Shown in pieces: positions 52,040 to 60,669 of a stretch of DNA of 64,000 bases. Within the stretch, counting starts at the first letter, position 1. Each line of letters begins with the position of its first letter. Position numbers and translations under genes: made by a program. Source of the stretch: CAVVIG01 sp050249955 (GTDB taxonomy: Bacteria > Acidobacteriota > Vicinamibacteria > Vicinamibacterales > CAVVIG01); NCBI GenBank assembly GCA_050249955.1, contig JBFWPN010000004.1:248001-312000 (forward strand), in the 5' to 3' direction. Under the pieces are notes generated by a model. It did not search any database. It saw only the letters and a program-made list of their open reading frames with translations, and was not told where the DNA came from.

Positions 52040-53659
52040 TCACGGCCGGCGGAGCGCGCGGCCGGCGCGCTCCCCGGTCAGGCTGCCCCTCTCGAGCGCC
52101 AGGCGGCCGTTCACCACCACCGCGCTCACACCGTCCGCGTACTGGTGGGGCCGCTCGAACGTGGCCCTGTCGATGATGGTGTCCGGGTTGAAGACCGCCA
52201 CGTCGGCCTTCATGCCGGGGCGGAGCAGGCCGCGATCCGCGAGGCCCATGCGACGCGCCGGGAACGATGACATCTTGCGCACCGCCTCCTCCAGCGTCAG
52301 CACCCTCTTCTCCCGCACGTAGAGCCCGAGCACGCGTGCGAACGTGCCGTAGGCGCGTGGGTGCGGTACGTCCCGGCCGAAGACGGGAACTCCGGGCGCC
52401 GCATCCGACGCAATCATCGTGGCCGGGTGCTTCATGATCCGCACGAGGTCGTCCTCGCTGATGGCGTGATAGACAGCGGAGCAGCCGCCCTTCTGCACGA
52501 TCTCCACCACGAGGTCGGCCGCCTGGTCCGGCGTGGCCGGCCGCTTCCGATCGCGCAGCACCTGCGCCAGGTTCTTGCCGGCGAGGCTCGCATCGAACCC
52601 GCACGCCGCAAGGACCACGTTGGCGGGATCGCCGCCGCCGCGATCGTTCTCGATGGCGCTGGTGATGGCGAGCAGCGTCCGCTGGCGCTGGGTCTCGTCG
52701 TTCAGCCGCTCGAGCATCCGCTCGCGTCCACCCTCCTGCACCCACGCCGGCAGCAGGCCGCCCTGAATCGACGTGCTCGATGCCGTGTAGGGATACTGGT
52801 CGAGTGTCACGTCGACGCCGCGGGCGCGCGCCTCGTCCACGAGACGCAGCGTCTCGGTGCTGCGGCCCCAGTTGGCCTTGCCGATGATCTTGTGGTGGGT
52901 CACCTGCGTCGGCAGGTGCCCCTGCTCGCCAATCGCGATCGTGTCGCGGACACTGTCCAGCACCTTGCCGGTCTCGTCGCGCATGTGCGACTGGTGGATG
53001 CCGCCGAACGAGCCGGCCACCGCCGCAAGATCGATCACCTCCTGCAGGGGCGCGTAGCTGCCGGGCACGTAGAACAGGCCGGTGCTCAGGCCGAATGCGC
53101 CCTCGCGCATGCCCGTGCGGACGAGCGCCTTCATGCGCTCGAGTTCATCGGCAGTGGCCGGCCGGTCGGCCTGGCCGACGATGGCGCCGCGCACGGAGCC
53201 GTGTCCGATGAACGAACCCACGTTGATTGCCGGCCGAGCGGCCGTCACCCTGTCCAGGTACTCGCCCACCTGCACCGAGCCGCCGCCGTCCGGGCTGGCG
53301 AATACCGTCGTGACGCCCTGGCGGACGTTGTTCTCCGCGACCGGGTTGCCGATCATGTCCTGCCCGCCACGCCCTTCCTCGGAGTGTGAGTGCACGTCGA
53401 TGAAGCCTGGGGAGACCACCTGTCCCGCCGCCTCGATGACGCGCGCGCCGGTGGCGTCGAGCCCGCGGTCCTCCGCGACGATGGTGTCGCCCTTGATGCC
53501 GACGTCGGCGACGAACCAGGGGCTTCCGGTCCCGTCGACCACCCGTCCCCCTCGGATCACGAGGTCGTAGGCAGGCACCTGGCTCGAGGTACCGATCTGC
53601 CAGGAGAGGAGAAGCGAGGATGTGGCCCCGACGGCGAGGAGCAGGTGTCGCATCTGCAT
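52040..53659 (-). CDS. N-acyl-D-amino-acid deacylase (D-aminoacylase), exported
   Basis: A 539-residue amidohydrolase with a signal-like N-terminus (HLLLAVGATSSLLLSW); the start is ATG 53659 or 53653. Metal-site landmarks are 'GFIDVHSHSEEG' (HxH), 'GIHQSHMRDE', 'THHKIIGKANWG' and 'MIASDAAPGVPVFGRDVPHPRAYG' (Asp ligand). The order 'DLVIRGGRVVDGTGSPWFVADVGI' at the start and 'GRLALERGSLTGERAGRALRR' at the end is that of the D-aminoacylase family. It hydrolyses N-acyl-D-amino acids, probably in the periplasm, and could feed on D-amino-acid derivatives of peptidoglycan or peptides. Confidence 0.9.
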   Translation of the reverse strand: MQMRHLLLAVGATSSLLLSWQIGTSSQVPAYDLVIRGGRVVDGTGSPWFVADVGIKGDTIVAEDRGLDATGARVIEAAGQVVSPGFIDVHSHSEEGRGGQDMIGNPVAENNVRQGVTTVFASPDGGGSVQVGEYLDRVTAARPAINVGSFIGHGSVRGAIVGQADRPATADELERMKALVRTGMREGAFGLSTGLFYVPGSYAPLQEVIDLAAVAGSFGGIHQSHMRDETGKVLDSVRDTIAIGEQGHLPTQVTHHKIIGKANWGRSTETLRLVDEARARGVDVTLDQYPYTASSTSIQGGLLPAWVQEGGRERMLERLNDETQRQRTLLAITSAIENDRGGGDPANVVLAACGFDASLAGKNLAQVLRDRKRPATPDQAADLVVEIVQKGGCSAVYHAISEDDLVRIMKHPATMIASDAAPGVPVFGRDVPHPRAYGTFARVLGLYVREKRVLTLEEAVRKMSSFPARRMGLADRGLLRPGMKADVAVFNPDTIIDRATFERPHQYADGVSAVVVNGRLALERGSLTGERAGRALRRP

Positions 53660-53883
53660 GCGTCGACAGTAGTCGAACCGGGAGCCGTGGCACAACGGAC
53701 AACCGTGTCGACGCGTGTGTGCCTTCCCGTCGTTGCGCAGCAGCGGTTCACGCGCCGGCGCCATGTTCGACGCGCGGGGATCCAGCGTTCTCAGAGCAGG
53801 GAGAATGGCGTAACCTTGGGCCGACACTGCATGCCGTCGTTCTGTTCGTGTACGCCATCGGCCGCGCGGCCGGCACGGTGCCG

Positions 53884-55329
53884 ATGACTGTCGGTCACTT
53901 GTTCACGCGCACCTCTCCCGATCGCCGGAACCCCGGCAGCATCGCATGGTGGCCCATGCGGCTGTTCCTGGCCAAGGCCCGGGATCCGCGAGCCGGCTCT
54001 GTCTGGGTGGCCTGGCTGGCGACGACGGCGGTGTCGATGGTGCTGGCGTACCTGGAGGCCCGCTTCAACTGGAGCGGGATGCCGGTCATCATCGGCGGGC
54101 ATCCGGTCGGGTTCACGCTCTATCCCCCGGTGGCGATCTCGGCCTTCGTGGCGTTCTGGCTGGGCCCTACGTATGGCGGGACCACCGCGTACGTGTCCAC
54201 GCTGGTGAGCGGGCTGGCCGGTGGCCTCGACCCGGGACGCGCGGCGCTGTTTGCCCTCGGCACGCCGGCCGAAGTGCTGCTGCTCTGGTTCCTCTCGACC
54301 ATCCTCCGCGTGCGCCTCACGATGCGCGACTACGGCGACTGGTGGCGCTTCTGTGCGGCGGCGCTGATTGCCGTGACCGCCTCGTCGCTGGACATCATGC
54401 TGTACAACGAGGCGCACCGCGTATCCATCGCCGAGGGGCAGCGGCTCTGGGAAGGCTGGATCTTCGGTGACATGGCGCTGCTGTGCCTCGTGGTGGCACC
54501 GGTGCTGTGGGCGTCCTGGGGCCATGCCCACCAGTGGGCGATGTGGCGCCTGGGAGGACCCCAGCGGGAACTGTCGCCGCGCAACACGGTACTGCTGCTC
54601 GGGTTCGTGTGGGCGACGCTGGCGGGCCTGGCGCTGTTCGGCCTCCGACTGCTGGCGCGCGCGCACATTCCCGGGCCGCTGGTCGACCCAGCCATCGAGC
54701 CGCTGCTGGAGCGGCTCGAGGAGATCGAGACGTTCCTCATCGTGCTCGTCGGGGCACTCCTCCTCAGCACGATGGCACTCACCGCGGCGCTGGCCGACAC
54801 CGGCCAGGAGCACGCCGCCATCAGCCTGCGCGACGACCTGACCGGTGCCTTCAACCGGCGTGCCTTCACGCGGCTCTTCGAGCGTGAAGAGGAGCGGTCG
54901 CGCATGCTCGAGCGTCCGATCGCGATGGTCTGCTTCGACCTGGACAACTTCAAGGCGATCAACGACCAGTTCGGGCATGCGGCCGGTGACCGCGTGCTCA
55001 CCGTCGTGACCGCGGAGGCCCAGGCCGTGCTGCGGCCACAGGATCTCCTCTTCCGGTGGGGGGGCGACGAGTTCGTGATCCTGCTGCCGCACACCGGCAC
55101 CGAGGATGCGCATCGCATTGCCGAACGACTGCGTGCGAGGGTCGCGGCGCGTGTCTCGGTGCCAACCCCGTCCGGCGACCAGGCCGTGACACTCAGTGCC
55201 GGGGTCGCCAGCCGCGGGCCGGCCGACTCCGGCATGGACGAGCTCATCGTCGCCGCCGACGCAGCCGTGTACCGTGCGAAGGCGCACGGCCGGAATCGCG
55301 TCGTGTCCTACAGCCCAGCCGAGGCCTGA
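53884..55329 (+). CDS. Membrane-bound diguanylate cyclase (GGDEF)
   Basis: A 481-residue protein from ATG 53884 (ATG 53956 is an alternative). The N-terminal 310 residues form about eight helices in a MASE1- or DUF4118-like sensor ('LYPPVAISAFVAFWLGPTYGG', 'LFALGTPAEVLLLWFLSTI'). After a coiled linker comes the GGDEF domain: 'LRDDLTGAFNRRAF', 'FDLDNFKAINDQFGHAAGD' and the intact active site 'FRWGGDEFVILL' (residues 393-397). The inhibitory I-site 'RPQD' is at 384-387, five residues before. It should make c-di-GMP and be product-inhibited. It stands alone. Confidence 0.9.
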   Translation: MTVGHLFTRTSPDRRNPGSIAWWPMRLFLAKARDPRAGSVWVAWLATTAVSMVLAYLEARFNWSGMPVIIGGHPVGFTLYPPVAISAFVAFWLGPTYGGTTAYVSTLVSGLAGGLDPGRAALFALGTPAEVLLLWFLSTILRVRLTMRDYGDWWRFCAAALIAVTASSLDIMLYNEAHRVSIAEGQRLWEGWIFGDMALLCLVVAPVLWASWGHAHQWAMWRLGGPQRELSPRNTVLLLGFVWATLAGLALFGLRLLARAHIPGPLVDPAIEPLLERLEEIETFLIVLVGALLLSTMALTAALADTGQEHAAISLRDDLTGAFNRRAFTRLFEREEERSRMLERPIAMVCFDLDNFKAINDQFGHAAGDRVLTVVTAEAQAVLRPQDLLFRWGGDEFVILLPHTGTEDAHRIAERLRARVAARVSVPTPSGDQAVTLSAGVASRGPADSGMDELIVAADAAVYRAKAHGRNRVVSYSPAEA

Positions 55330-55507
55330 GCCACCTCCCGCCGTCCGCTCACTGGCCCCGTCCTGCCCGCGTCAGAGGACACCCAGCCGGGCGGATCTGC
55401 GGACCCTGCGAATTCGTTCCGGAAAAGCGTCGATCGTCGCGTGGCACGAAAGCTGCCCTGAGGGGCACGTGTCGGGGTGCAGACCCCGCGGTTCCCGGGG
55501 GGACGCG

Positions 55508-56287
55508 ATGACGACGGTGACTCGGCTGCTGACGGTGGGCGCGCTCGTGATGGCGAGCAGCATGGTGGGGTATACGGCGGACGCGGGACAGCGCGACCGC
55601 GAGGGGCGCGACAGGAACGGCCGCGCCAGCCAGGGCGGAGGCCCGCCGCGCGACGGTGGCTCGGTCGAGCGCCGTGGGGGCGATGCCGGACGGCCGGGTA
55701 ATCAGGGCCGTGACGACCGCCGGGCCGTCGAGCGCGACCGCCGCAACTCGGCGCCCGACAGGGGTGTGCCCGACCGGGTGGAGCGTGGCCGGCCCGTGCC
55801 GCCGCCGAGTGCGTATCGGTATGACAACCGCGGTCGAGATGACCGCTATCGCTACGACAATCGTTACCGGTATGACCGCCGCTACGACTACTACCGCCCC
55901 TACGCGCCGCGCGTGTATCGCCCGGCGCCGCGCCGCTACTACGGGCCTGGCGGGAACTTCAGCGTCTACTTCGGCCTGGGCAACGGCTACTACTACGGGT
56001 CGCCCTGGTCGGGCCGCGTCTACGGGTATCGTGCCCCGTATGCCGCGGGCGCGCGCATCTACTACGGCGACGTCCGCCTGCAGGTGCATCCCAGGCATGC
56101 GGCAGTCTACGTCGACGGGTATTACGCCGGCGTGGTGGACAACTTCGATGGTGTCTTCCAGCGCCTGACGCTCGAGGTGGGACCGCACACCATCGAGATT
56201 GATGCGCCCGGGTACGAGCCGCAGGTGTTCGACGTCTATGTCGACCCGGCGCGCACCACCACCATCCGCACCGACCTCTTCAGGTAA
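55508..56287 (+). CDS. Secreted Arg/Tyr-rich protein with PEGA domain
   Basis: A 259-residue protein with a signal ending near 'SMVGYTADAG'. Residues about 25-150 are low-complexity, rich in Arg, Asp, Gly and then Tyr ('RYDNRYRYDRRYDYYRP'). From about 185 the C-terminus is a PEGA domain: 'DVRLQVHPRHAAVYVDGYYAG', 'QRLTLEVGPHTIEIDAPGYEP' and 'VYVDPARTTTIRTDLFR'. PEGA domains are surface or periplasmic beta-modules. ATG 55508 is set by the signal peptide. The charged, disordered segment could bind polysaccharide or cell-wall material (inference). It lies between the diguanylate cyclase and the sigma-factor operon, in a separate unit. Confidence 0.8.
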   Translation: MTTVTRLLTVGALVMASSMVGYTADAGQRDREGRDRNGRASQGGGPPRDGGSVERRGGDAGRPGNQGRDDRRAVERDRRNSAPDRGVPDRVERGRPVPPPSAYRYDNRGRDDRYRYDNRYRYDRRYDYYRPYAPRVYRPAPRRYYGPGGNFSVYFGLGNGYYYGSPWSGRVYGYRAPYAAGARIYYGDVRLQVHPRHAAVYVDGYYAGVVDNFDGVFQRLTLEVGPHTIEIDAPGYEPQVFDVYVDPARTTTIRTDLFR

Positions 56288-56441
56288 GGCGCCCCGAGCG
56301 CGGTATCCGCGCCGGGAGCCACCTTGCCTGGCCACGGGCTCGCCGGACCCATCGGCGGGTCCGTGGTGCGTCCTGCCTCAGCCGTTCCTCTAAGACCTCT
56401 GCCATTCCGCCGTCGGTCGCCCGTTTTGAAGTCGGAACGCC

Positions 56442-56470
56442 TGTAACGTTCGTCCAATCACGGAGTAGTC
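56442..56470 (+). promoter_or_regulatory. Possible ECF-type promoter before the sigma gene
   Basis: TGTAACG (56442-56448) and GTAGTC (56465-56470) are 16 bases apart, and GGAAC precedes the first box by a few bases. This resembles -35 and -10 boxes used by ECF sigma factors, as expected for autoregulation. The second box ends only 11 bases before the GTG start, which is short. The element is tentative. Confidence 0.3.
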
Positions 56471-56481
56471 ATACCCAGAAC

Positions 56482-57039
56482 GTGACCGACGAACTGTTGA
56501 TGCGCGCCGTGCAGGGCGGGGAACTGGACGCCCTCGGCGAACTGTTCGAGCGACACCACCGGCCGGTGTTCCGTTTCCTGAGCCGGACGACCGGGGATCA
56601 GGCCGTGGCCGAGGACCTCGTGCAGGAGGTGTTCGTGCGCATCCTGAAGTATCGGCACACCTACGACCCGGAGAGCCGCTTCGAGACCTGGCTGTTCCGT
56701 ATCGCGAGGAATGCACGGACCGATCACTTCCGGAAGCGTCCGCCGACACCGGCGCCCGTGGACGAGGCGCTCGATCTGGTGGCGGGCGATCCAGGACCAG
56801 CACAGCAGTTCGAGCGGGAGGTCGATGCCGTGCAGCTCGAGCGTGCCCTTCGGCAGTTGCCCGACGAGCCGCGCGACCTGCTGGTGCTGGCCCGCTACCA
56901 CGGGCTGCCGTACGACCGGATTGCCGAGATGCTCGGCATCGAAGTGGGGGCGGTCAAGGTGCGCGTGCACCGTGCGATGAAGCAACTGCGCGCCGTGTTC
57001 TTCAGACTCGAGGATGTCCCATGCGCTGTGAAGAAGTGA
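56482..57039 (+). CDS. ECF-family RNA polymerase sigma factor
   Basis: A 185-residue extracytoplasmic-function sigma factor. Region 2 is 'RHHRPVFRFLSRTTGDQAVAEDLVQEVFVRI' in part, with '-35/-10' binding helices typical of the group ('SRFETWLFRIARNARTDHFRK'). Region 4 is 'LPDEPRDLLVLARYHGLPYDRIAEMLGIEVGAVKVRVHRAMKQL', a helix-turn-helix. It starts at GTG 56482 (ATG 56500 is possible). The stop lies inside the next gene, which encodes a zinc-finger anti-sigma, so translation is coupled. The regulon probably includes this operon. Confidence 0.92.
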   Translation: MTDELLMRAVQGGELDALGELFERHHRPVFRFLSRTTGDQAVAEDLVQEVFVRILKYRHTYDPESRFETWLFRIARNARTDHFRKRPPTPAPVDEALDLVAGDPGPAQQFEREVDAVQLERALRQLPDEPRDLLVLARYHGLPYDRIAEMLGIEVGAVKVRVHRAMKQLRAVFFRLEDVPCAVKK

Positions 57040-57848
57040 GGGAGCGGTTCGCGGACGTGCTGGCCGGGACGCTGGATGCGGACCACGTGGCAGCCTTCCG
57101 CCAGCACGTCACCGCGTGCGCCGAGTGCCAGGCGGAGTTCGCCGGTCTCGAGTCGCTGTGGGACGGGCTGGACCGCGTACCCGCGGCGCCGGTTCCCTCG
57201 AACCGGATGCGCGAGCGGTTCTCCGCCATGCTGGCGGGCGAACGTGCGTCGGCGGCGTGGCGGCCCGCATCCCGCCAGGCCCGGCGCACGTGGGCCACGC
57301 GGCTCTGGCCCGGAGAGCCGCTCGTGCAGATGGCGCTGGCCGCCTCGCTGCTCGTCGCGGGTGTCCTGATCGGCCGCGCGTGGCCGACGGTGGCGCCGGG
57401 AGCGGCATCGGCGCCCGCGCCGGAGATTGCCGAAGTGCGGAGCGAACTGCGCGAGATGCGCCAGATGCTGACGCTCTCGCTGCTGCAGCAGCAGTCGGCC
57501 ACCGAGCGCCTGCGCGGCGTGAGCTGGACCGCGCAGATCGACCAGCCCGGCAACGAGGTGGTGACCGCGCTGCTCGATACGCTGCTGCACGACCCGAACG
57601 TCAACGTGCGGCTGGCGGCGGTCGATGCGCTGCGCCGCGTGAGCGACCGGGACGACGTGCGGCTGGGCACCAAGCGTGCGGTCGTGGACAGGAACGCGCC
57701 GCTCCTGCAGGTGGCGGTGATCGACTTCATGGTCGAGACGCGCGACCCCGACGCACCGGGGCTCTTCCGCTCGCTGCTCCAGGACACACGGGTTGATGCC
57801 GCGGTCCGCGAGCGTGCGCAGTGGGGGCTCGATCGACTCGCATCCTGA
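57021..57848 (+). CDS. Membrane anti-sigma factor with zf-HC2 finger and periplasmic HEAT-like repeats
   Basis: A 275-residue protein. The N-terminus has a zf-HC2 finger, 'FRQHVTACAECQAEF' (His29, Cys33, Cys36) with Cys3 nearby, the usual anti-sigma domain binding the sigma factor in the cytoplasm. A single membrane helix is at about residues 101-118. Beyond it, a Ser/Leu/Gln coiled region (residues 130-165) leads to HEAT-like helical repeats ('NEVVTALLDTLLHDPNVNVRLAAVDALRRVSD' region, about 178-270) in the periplasm. It overlaps the sigma gene by 19 bases. The periplasmic repeats may sense a protein ligand (inference). Confidence 0.88.
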   Translation: MRCEEVRERFADVLAGTLDADHVAAFRQHVTACAECQAEFAGLESLWDGLDRVPAAPVPSNRMRERFSAMLAGERASAAWRPASRQARRTWATRLWPGEPLVQMALAASLLVAGVLIGRAWPTVAPGAASAPAPEIAEVRSELREMRQMLTLSLLQQQSATERLRGVSWTAQIDQPGNEVVTALLDTLLHDPNVNVRLAAVDALRRVSDRDDVRLGTKRAVVDRNAPLLQVAVIDFMVETRDPDAPGLFRSLLQDTRVDAAVRERAQWGLDRLAS

Positions 57849-57857
57849 GGAGGCGTG

Positions 57858-58724
57858 ATGAGCTGGTATCTGAGTGGCCTGTCGACCGCGGTCTTTGCGC
57901 TCGTCTCGCTGGTGCCCGGTGTCGCCTGGATCTTCGGCGGCGTGCCGGCGGCCCCCGAGACCATCCGGCGCACCCTGAGCTGGCCGGCCGGGACAACGTC
58001 ACGGGTGCTCGAGCTGAGCAACATCAACGGGTCGGTCCGGATCGTGGCCGACGATCGCGCCGACGTGGCGGTTACGGCCACCCGCACGGTCGAGCGGCAG
58101 GACGACGCCAGCGACCCGGGGCCCGCCGTGGAGTTCCGGCAGGCATCCGACCGCCTGCTGGTGTGTGGCGACGGGCGCCACTGCGGCTGCCATCTCGACC
58201 GCGACGACAACTGGCGCGGCGATCGCCGGCGCCGCGAGACACGGGTGCGGGTGGAGTTCGAGGTGCGCGTGCCCAGGAACACCACGCTGGATGTGTGCAC
58301 CGTGAACGGCGGCACCCTGCGGGTCGAAGGCACCGAAGCTCCCTTCACGCTGCGCAACGTGAACGGTTCGCTCGAGATGGTCGGCGTGAAGGGCGCGGGC
58401 CGGGCGAGCACCGTGAACGGCAGACTCGACGCCTCGTTCACGGCCGCGCCAGACGGGCCAACATCCTTCAGGACCGTGAACGGACGGATCGACGTCACGC
58501 TGCCCTCGACGCTGTCGGCCGATCTCCGGCTGAAGACGATGAACGGGGCGCTCTTCACCGACTTCGAGACGGTGGCGCTGCCGGCGAAGGCGGCGACCGT
58601 GGAGCAGCACGACGGCCGCAGGGTCTACCGCATGGACCGGTACGCCGCGGTGCGGGTGGCGCGCGGCGGCCCGGAACTCACGTTCGAGACGCTGAATGGT
58701 GATGTGCAGATCCGCAAGCGCTGA
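57858..58724 (+). CDS. DUF4097-domain exported protein 1
   Basis: A 288-residue protein; ATG 57858 is used because AGGAGG lies four bases before it. The N-terminus has one hydrophobic segment (signal or anchor). The rest is a DUF4097-type beta-helix with short repeats of the type 'V.NVNGSLEM', 'STVNGRLDASF' and 'RTVNGRIDVTL'. A Cys/His cluster ('CGDGRHCGCHLD') sits at about residues 97-108. DUF4097 proteins are exported adhesin-like or cell-envelope proteins of unknown function. Third gene of the ECF operon, starting nine bases after the anti-sigma stop. Confidence 0.85.
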   Translation: MSWYLSGLSTAVFALVSLVPGVAWIFGGVPAAPETIRRTLSWPAGTTSRVLELSNINGSVRIVADDRADVAVTATRTVERQDDASDPGPAVEFRQASDRLLVCGDGRHCGCHLDRDDNWRGDRRRRETRVRVEFEVRVPRNTTLDVCTVNGGTLRVEGTEAPFTLRNVNGSLEMVGVKGAGRASTVNGRLDASFTAAPDGPTSFRTVNGRIDVTLPSTLSADLRLKTMNGALFTDFETVALPAKAATVEQHDGRRVYRMDRYAAVRVARGGPELTFETLNGDVQIRKR

Positions 58725-58782
58725 TCGGGACGCTCGGTGTCCCGTCCGGCGGCAGCAGCCTCATGGAACAAGGTCAGGACTC

Positions 58783-59769
58783 ATGGTGAACAGGACATTC
58801 CTTCCCGGTGCGACCCTCTGCACGCTGGTGGTGCTCGGCGGCCTCGCGCACGCGCAGGCGACCGGCGCGGCAGTGCAGGCCGGGCAGCCCAACCAGATCA
58901 CGGTGCCCTTCAGCGATCCCTCGCGTCCAGGCACGGTGGAGGTACACATTCTCACGGGCAGCATCGCCGTGCGCGTCGGAAGCGGACGTGACGTGGTGGT
59001 GACCACCACGCGGGGTGGACGCTCCTCAGACGACGACCGCGAACGCGAGAAGGAAAAGGAGAAGGAGAAGGAGCGGGAGCGCGAGGCGGAGCGGCGGAGT
59101 CGTGCACGAGCCCGAGGTGACGATCCTGATACGACCGGGCTGCGCCGGCTCACCCAGCCGGCCGGCGTGGACGTCGAGGAGGAGAACAACACGATCAGCA
59201 TCTCGGCGCCCGTGATGATGGGGTCGATGCAGATCACCGTGCTGGTGCCGGCGGCCACCAACCTGGAACTGCGCGCCGTGAACGGCGGTGAAGTGTCGGT
59301 CGAGGGGGTCACGGGCAGCATCGAGGTGAACAACGTGAACGGGTCGATCCGGCTCACCGACGTGGGCGGGGCCGTCATCGCCCATGCGACCAACGGTCGA
59401 GTCATCGCCACGCTGAAGCAGGTGGCGGCCGGCAAGCCGATGTCGTTCACCTCGTTCAACGGCAACGTGGACGTGACGCTGCCGGCCACTGCGAAGGCCA
59501 ACCTGAAGATGCGCAGCGACCGGGGGGATGTCTTCACGGACTTCGACGTGCAGACCACGGCGGCCCCCCCACGATCGCAGACGCCGGACACTCGCGGCGG
59601 GGACGACCGTCGGCAGCGGGACCGCGAGCGCGACCGCGGCAACCGACCCGACGCCAGGTACCGCGTGGAGATGGACCGCGCGATCTACGGTACGGTGAAC
59701 GGCGGCGGACCGGACTTCGAGCTGCGCACGTTCAACGGGAACATCTACCTGCGCAAGAGCGCCAGGTAA
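58783..59769 (+). CDS. DUF4097-domain exported protein 2
   Basis: A 328-residue paralogue of the preceding protein with signal 'GATLCTLVVLGGLAHAQ'. It has the same 'AVNGGEVSVEG', 'NNVNGSIRLTD' and 'TFNGNIYL' beta-helix steps. Between the first strands, residues about 83-112 are an almost purely charged Glu/Lys/Arg segment, a probable single alpha helix; a second charged stretch is near residue 265-290. It begins 58 bases after the previous gene and is the last gene of the ECF operon, so both DUF4097 proteins are likely part of the envelope response that the sigma factor controls. Confidence 0.85.
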   Translation: MVNRTFLPGATLCTLVVLGGLAHAQATGAAVQAGQPNQITVPFSDPSRPGTVEVHILTGSIAVRVGSGRDVVVTTTRGGRSSDDDREREKEKEKEKEREREAERRSRARARGDDPDTTGLRRLTQPAGVDVEEENNTISISAPVMMGSMQITVLVPAATNLELRAVNGGEVSVEGVTGSIEVNNVNGSIRLTDVGGAVIAHATNGRVIATLKQVAAGKPMSFTSFNGNVDVTLPATAKANLKMRSDRGDVFTDFDVQTTAAPPRSQTPDTRGGDDRRQRDRERDRGNRPDARYRVEMDRAIYGTVNGGGPDFELRTFNGNIYLRKSAR

Positions 59770-59778
59770 CGCGGCCGG

Positions 59779-60669
59779 TCAGCGGGCGGGCGGGGCAGGC
59801 ACCACGTACCCGGCGCGGCTCGCCACTCGTCCGCGCTTTCCCTTCAGTCGCACCGTAAGGGCATGCCAGCCAGGGGTGTCTGGTGACGACGGCGTGAAGG
59901 TGATCACGTACCGAGCCCGCATCTCGCGGAGCACCTCGGCGAATCGGTCGCGCAGGTGCGACGGGTCGGTGGCGCGAAGCAGGCGGCCCCCGGTGGCCTC
60001 GGCCAGCCCGCGAAGCTGTGCTTCCTCCGCCTCGAGCAGACTGGCGTAGCCGCGACGCTCGGGAAGCGTGACGGCGTAGAGCACCGCTTCCGAACCGCGG
60101 GCCGTGTCCGTGACGGTCCTGGCCGGCAGCCAGCTCAGGGTGTCGACGCCGTCGGTGAAGAGCAGCACGAGTGTCCGCCGGTTGCCGCCGGCGCTCAAGG
60201 CGAGGGCGGTTGCCGCGGCATCGAGCAGGGCGGTCGACCCCTCGGGCTCGATGGCAGGGAGCGCGGCACGGACCGGTGCGACCGGCCCCATGGGCACCGG
60301 CAGCTGGAACATGTGGTTGAAGGTGAGCAGCCCGGCGCGATCGTCCGGGTCGAGTGCGTCGAGCAGGGCGGCGGCCGATTCCCGCAGGCGAATCAGCGTC
60401 TCGCCCCGCGTGCTGGCGCTGCGGTCCAGCGCGAACAGCACGTCGATCGGTTCGATGTCGCCAATCACGGCGTCGATCGCCTGCGGCACGCCATTGTCGA
60501 GCACCTCGAAGTCGGCGGCGGTCAGATTCGGCAGCGGCCGGCCGCTGTCGGTGGCCAGGACATCCACCCGCACCACGCTCACCGATGCGCGGAACAGCGG
60601 CTGCTGCGCGATGACCGGGGCACCGAGTAGCAGCATGAGGACGCTGGCGAGTCGCGTGACCCGCCTCAT
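59779..60669 (-). CDS. Secreted VWFA-domain protein
   Basis: A 296-residue protein with signal 'ASVLMLLLGAPVIAQ'. It follows the acidobacterial VWFA-related layout: an N-terminal strand set 'SVSVVRVDVLATDSGRPLPNLTAADFEVLDNG', then a von Willebrand A domain with MIDAS 'VLFALDRSASTRGE' (D-x-S-x-S), 'LFTDGVDTLSWLP' and a C-terminal 'YVITFTPSSPDTPGWHALTVRLKG'. The protein probably binds metal-dependent ligands outside the cytoplasm. It overlaps the stop of the upstream TPR gene by four bases (ATGA), so the two are coupled. Confidence 0.85.
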   Translation of the reverse strand: MRRVTRLASVLMLLLGAPVIAQQPLFRASVSVVRVDVLATDSGRPLPNLTAADFEVLDNGVPQAIDAVIGDIEPIDVLFALDRSASTRGETLIRLRESAAALLDALDPDDRAGLLTFNHMFQLPVPMGPVAPVRAALPAIEPEGSTALLDAAATALALSAGGNRRTLVLLFTDGVDTLSWLPARTVTDTARGSEAVLYAVTLPERRGYASLLEAEEAQLRGLAEATGGRLLRATDPSHLRDRFAEVLREMRARYVITFTPSSPDTPGWHALTVRLKGKRGRVASRAGYVVPAPPAR

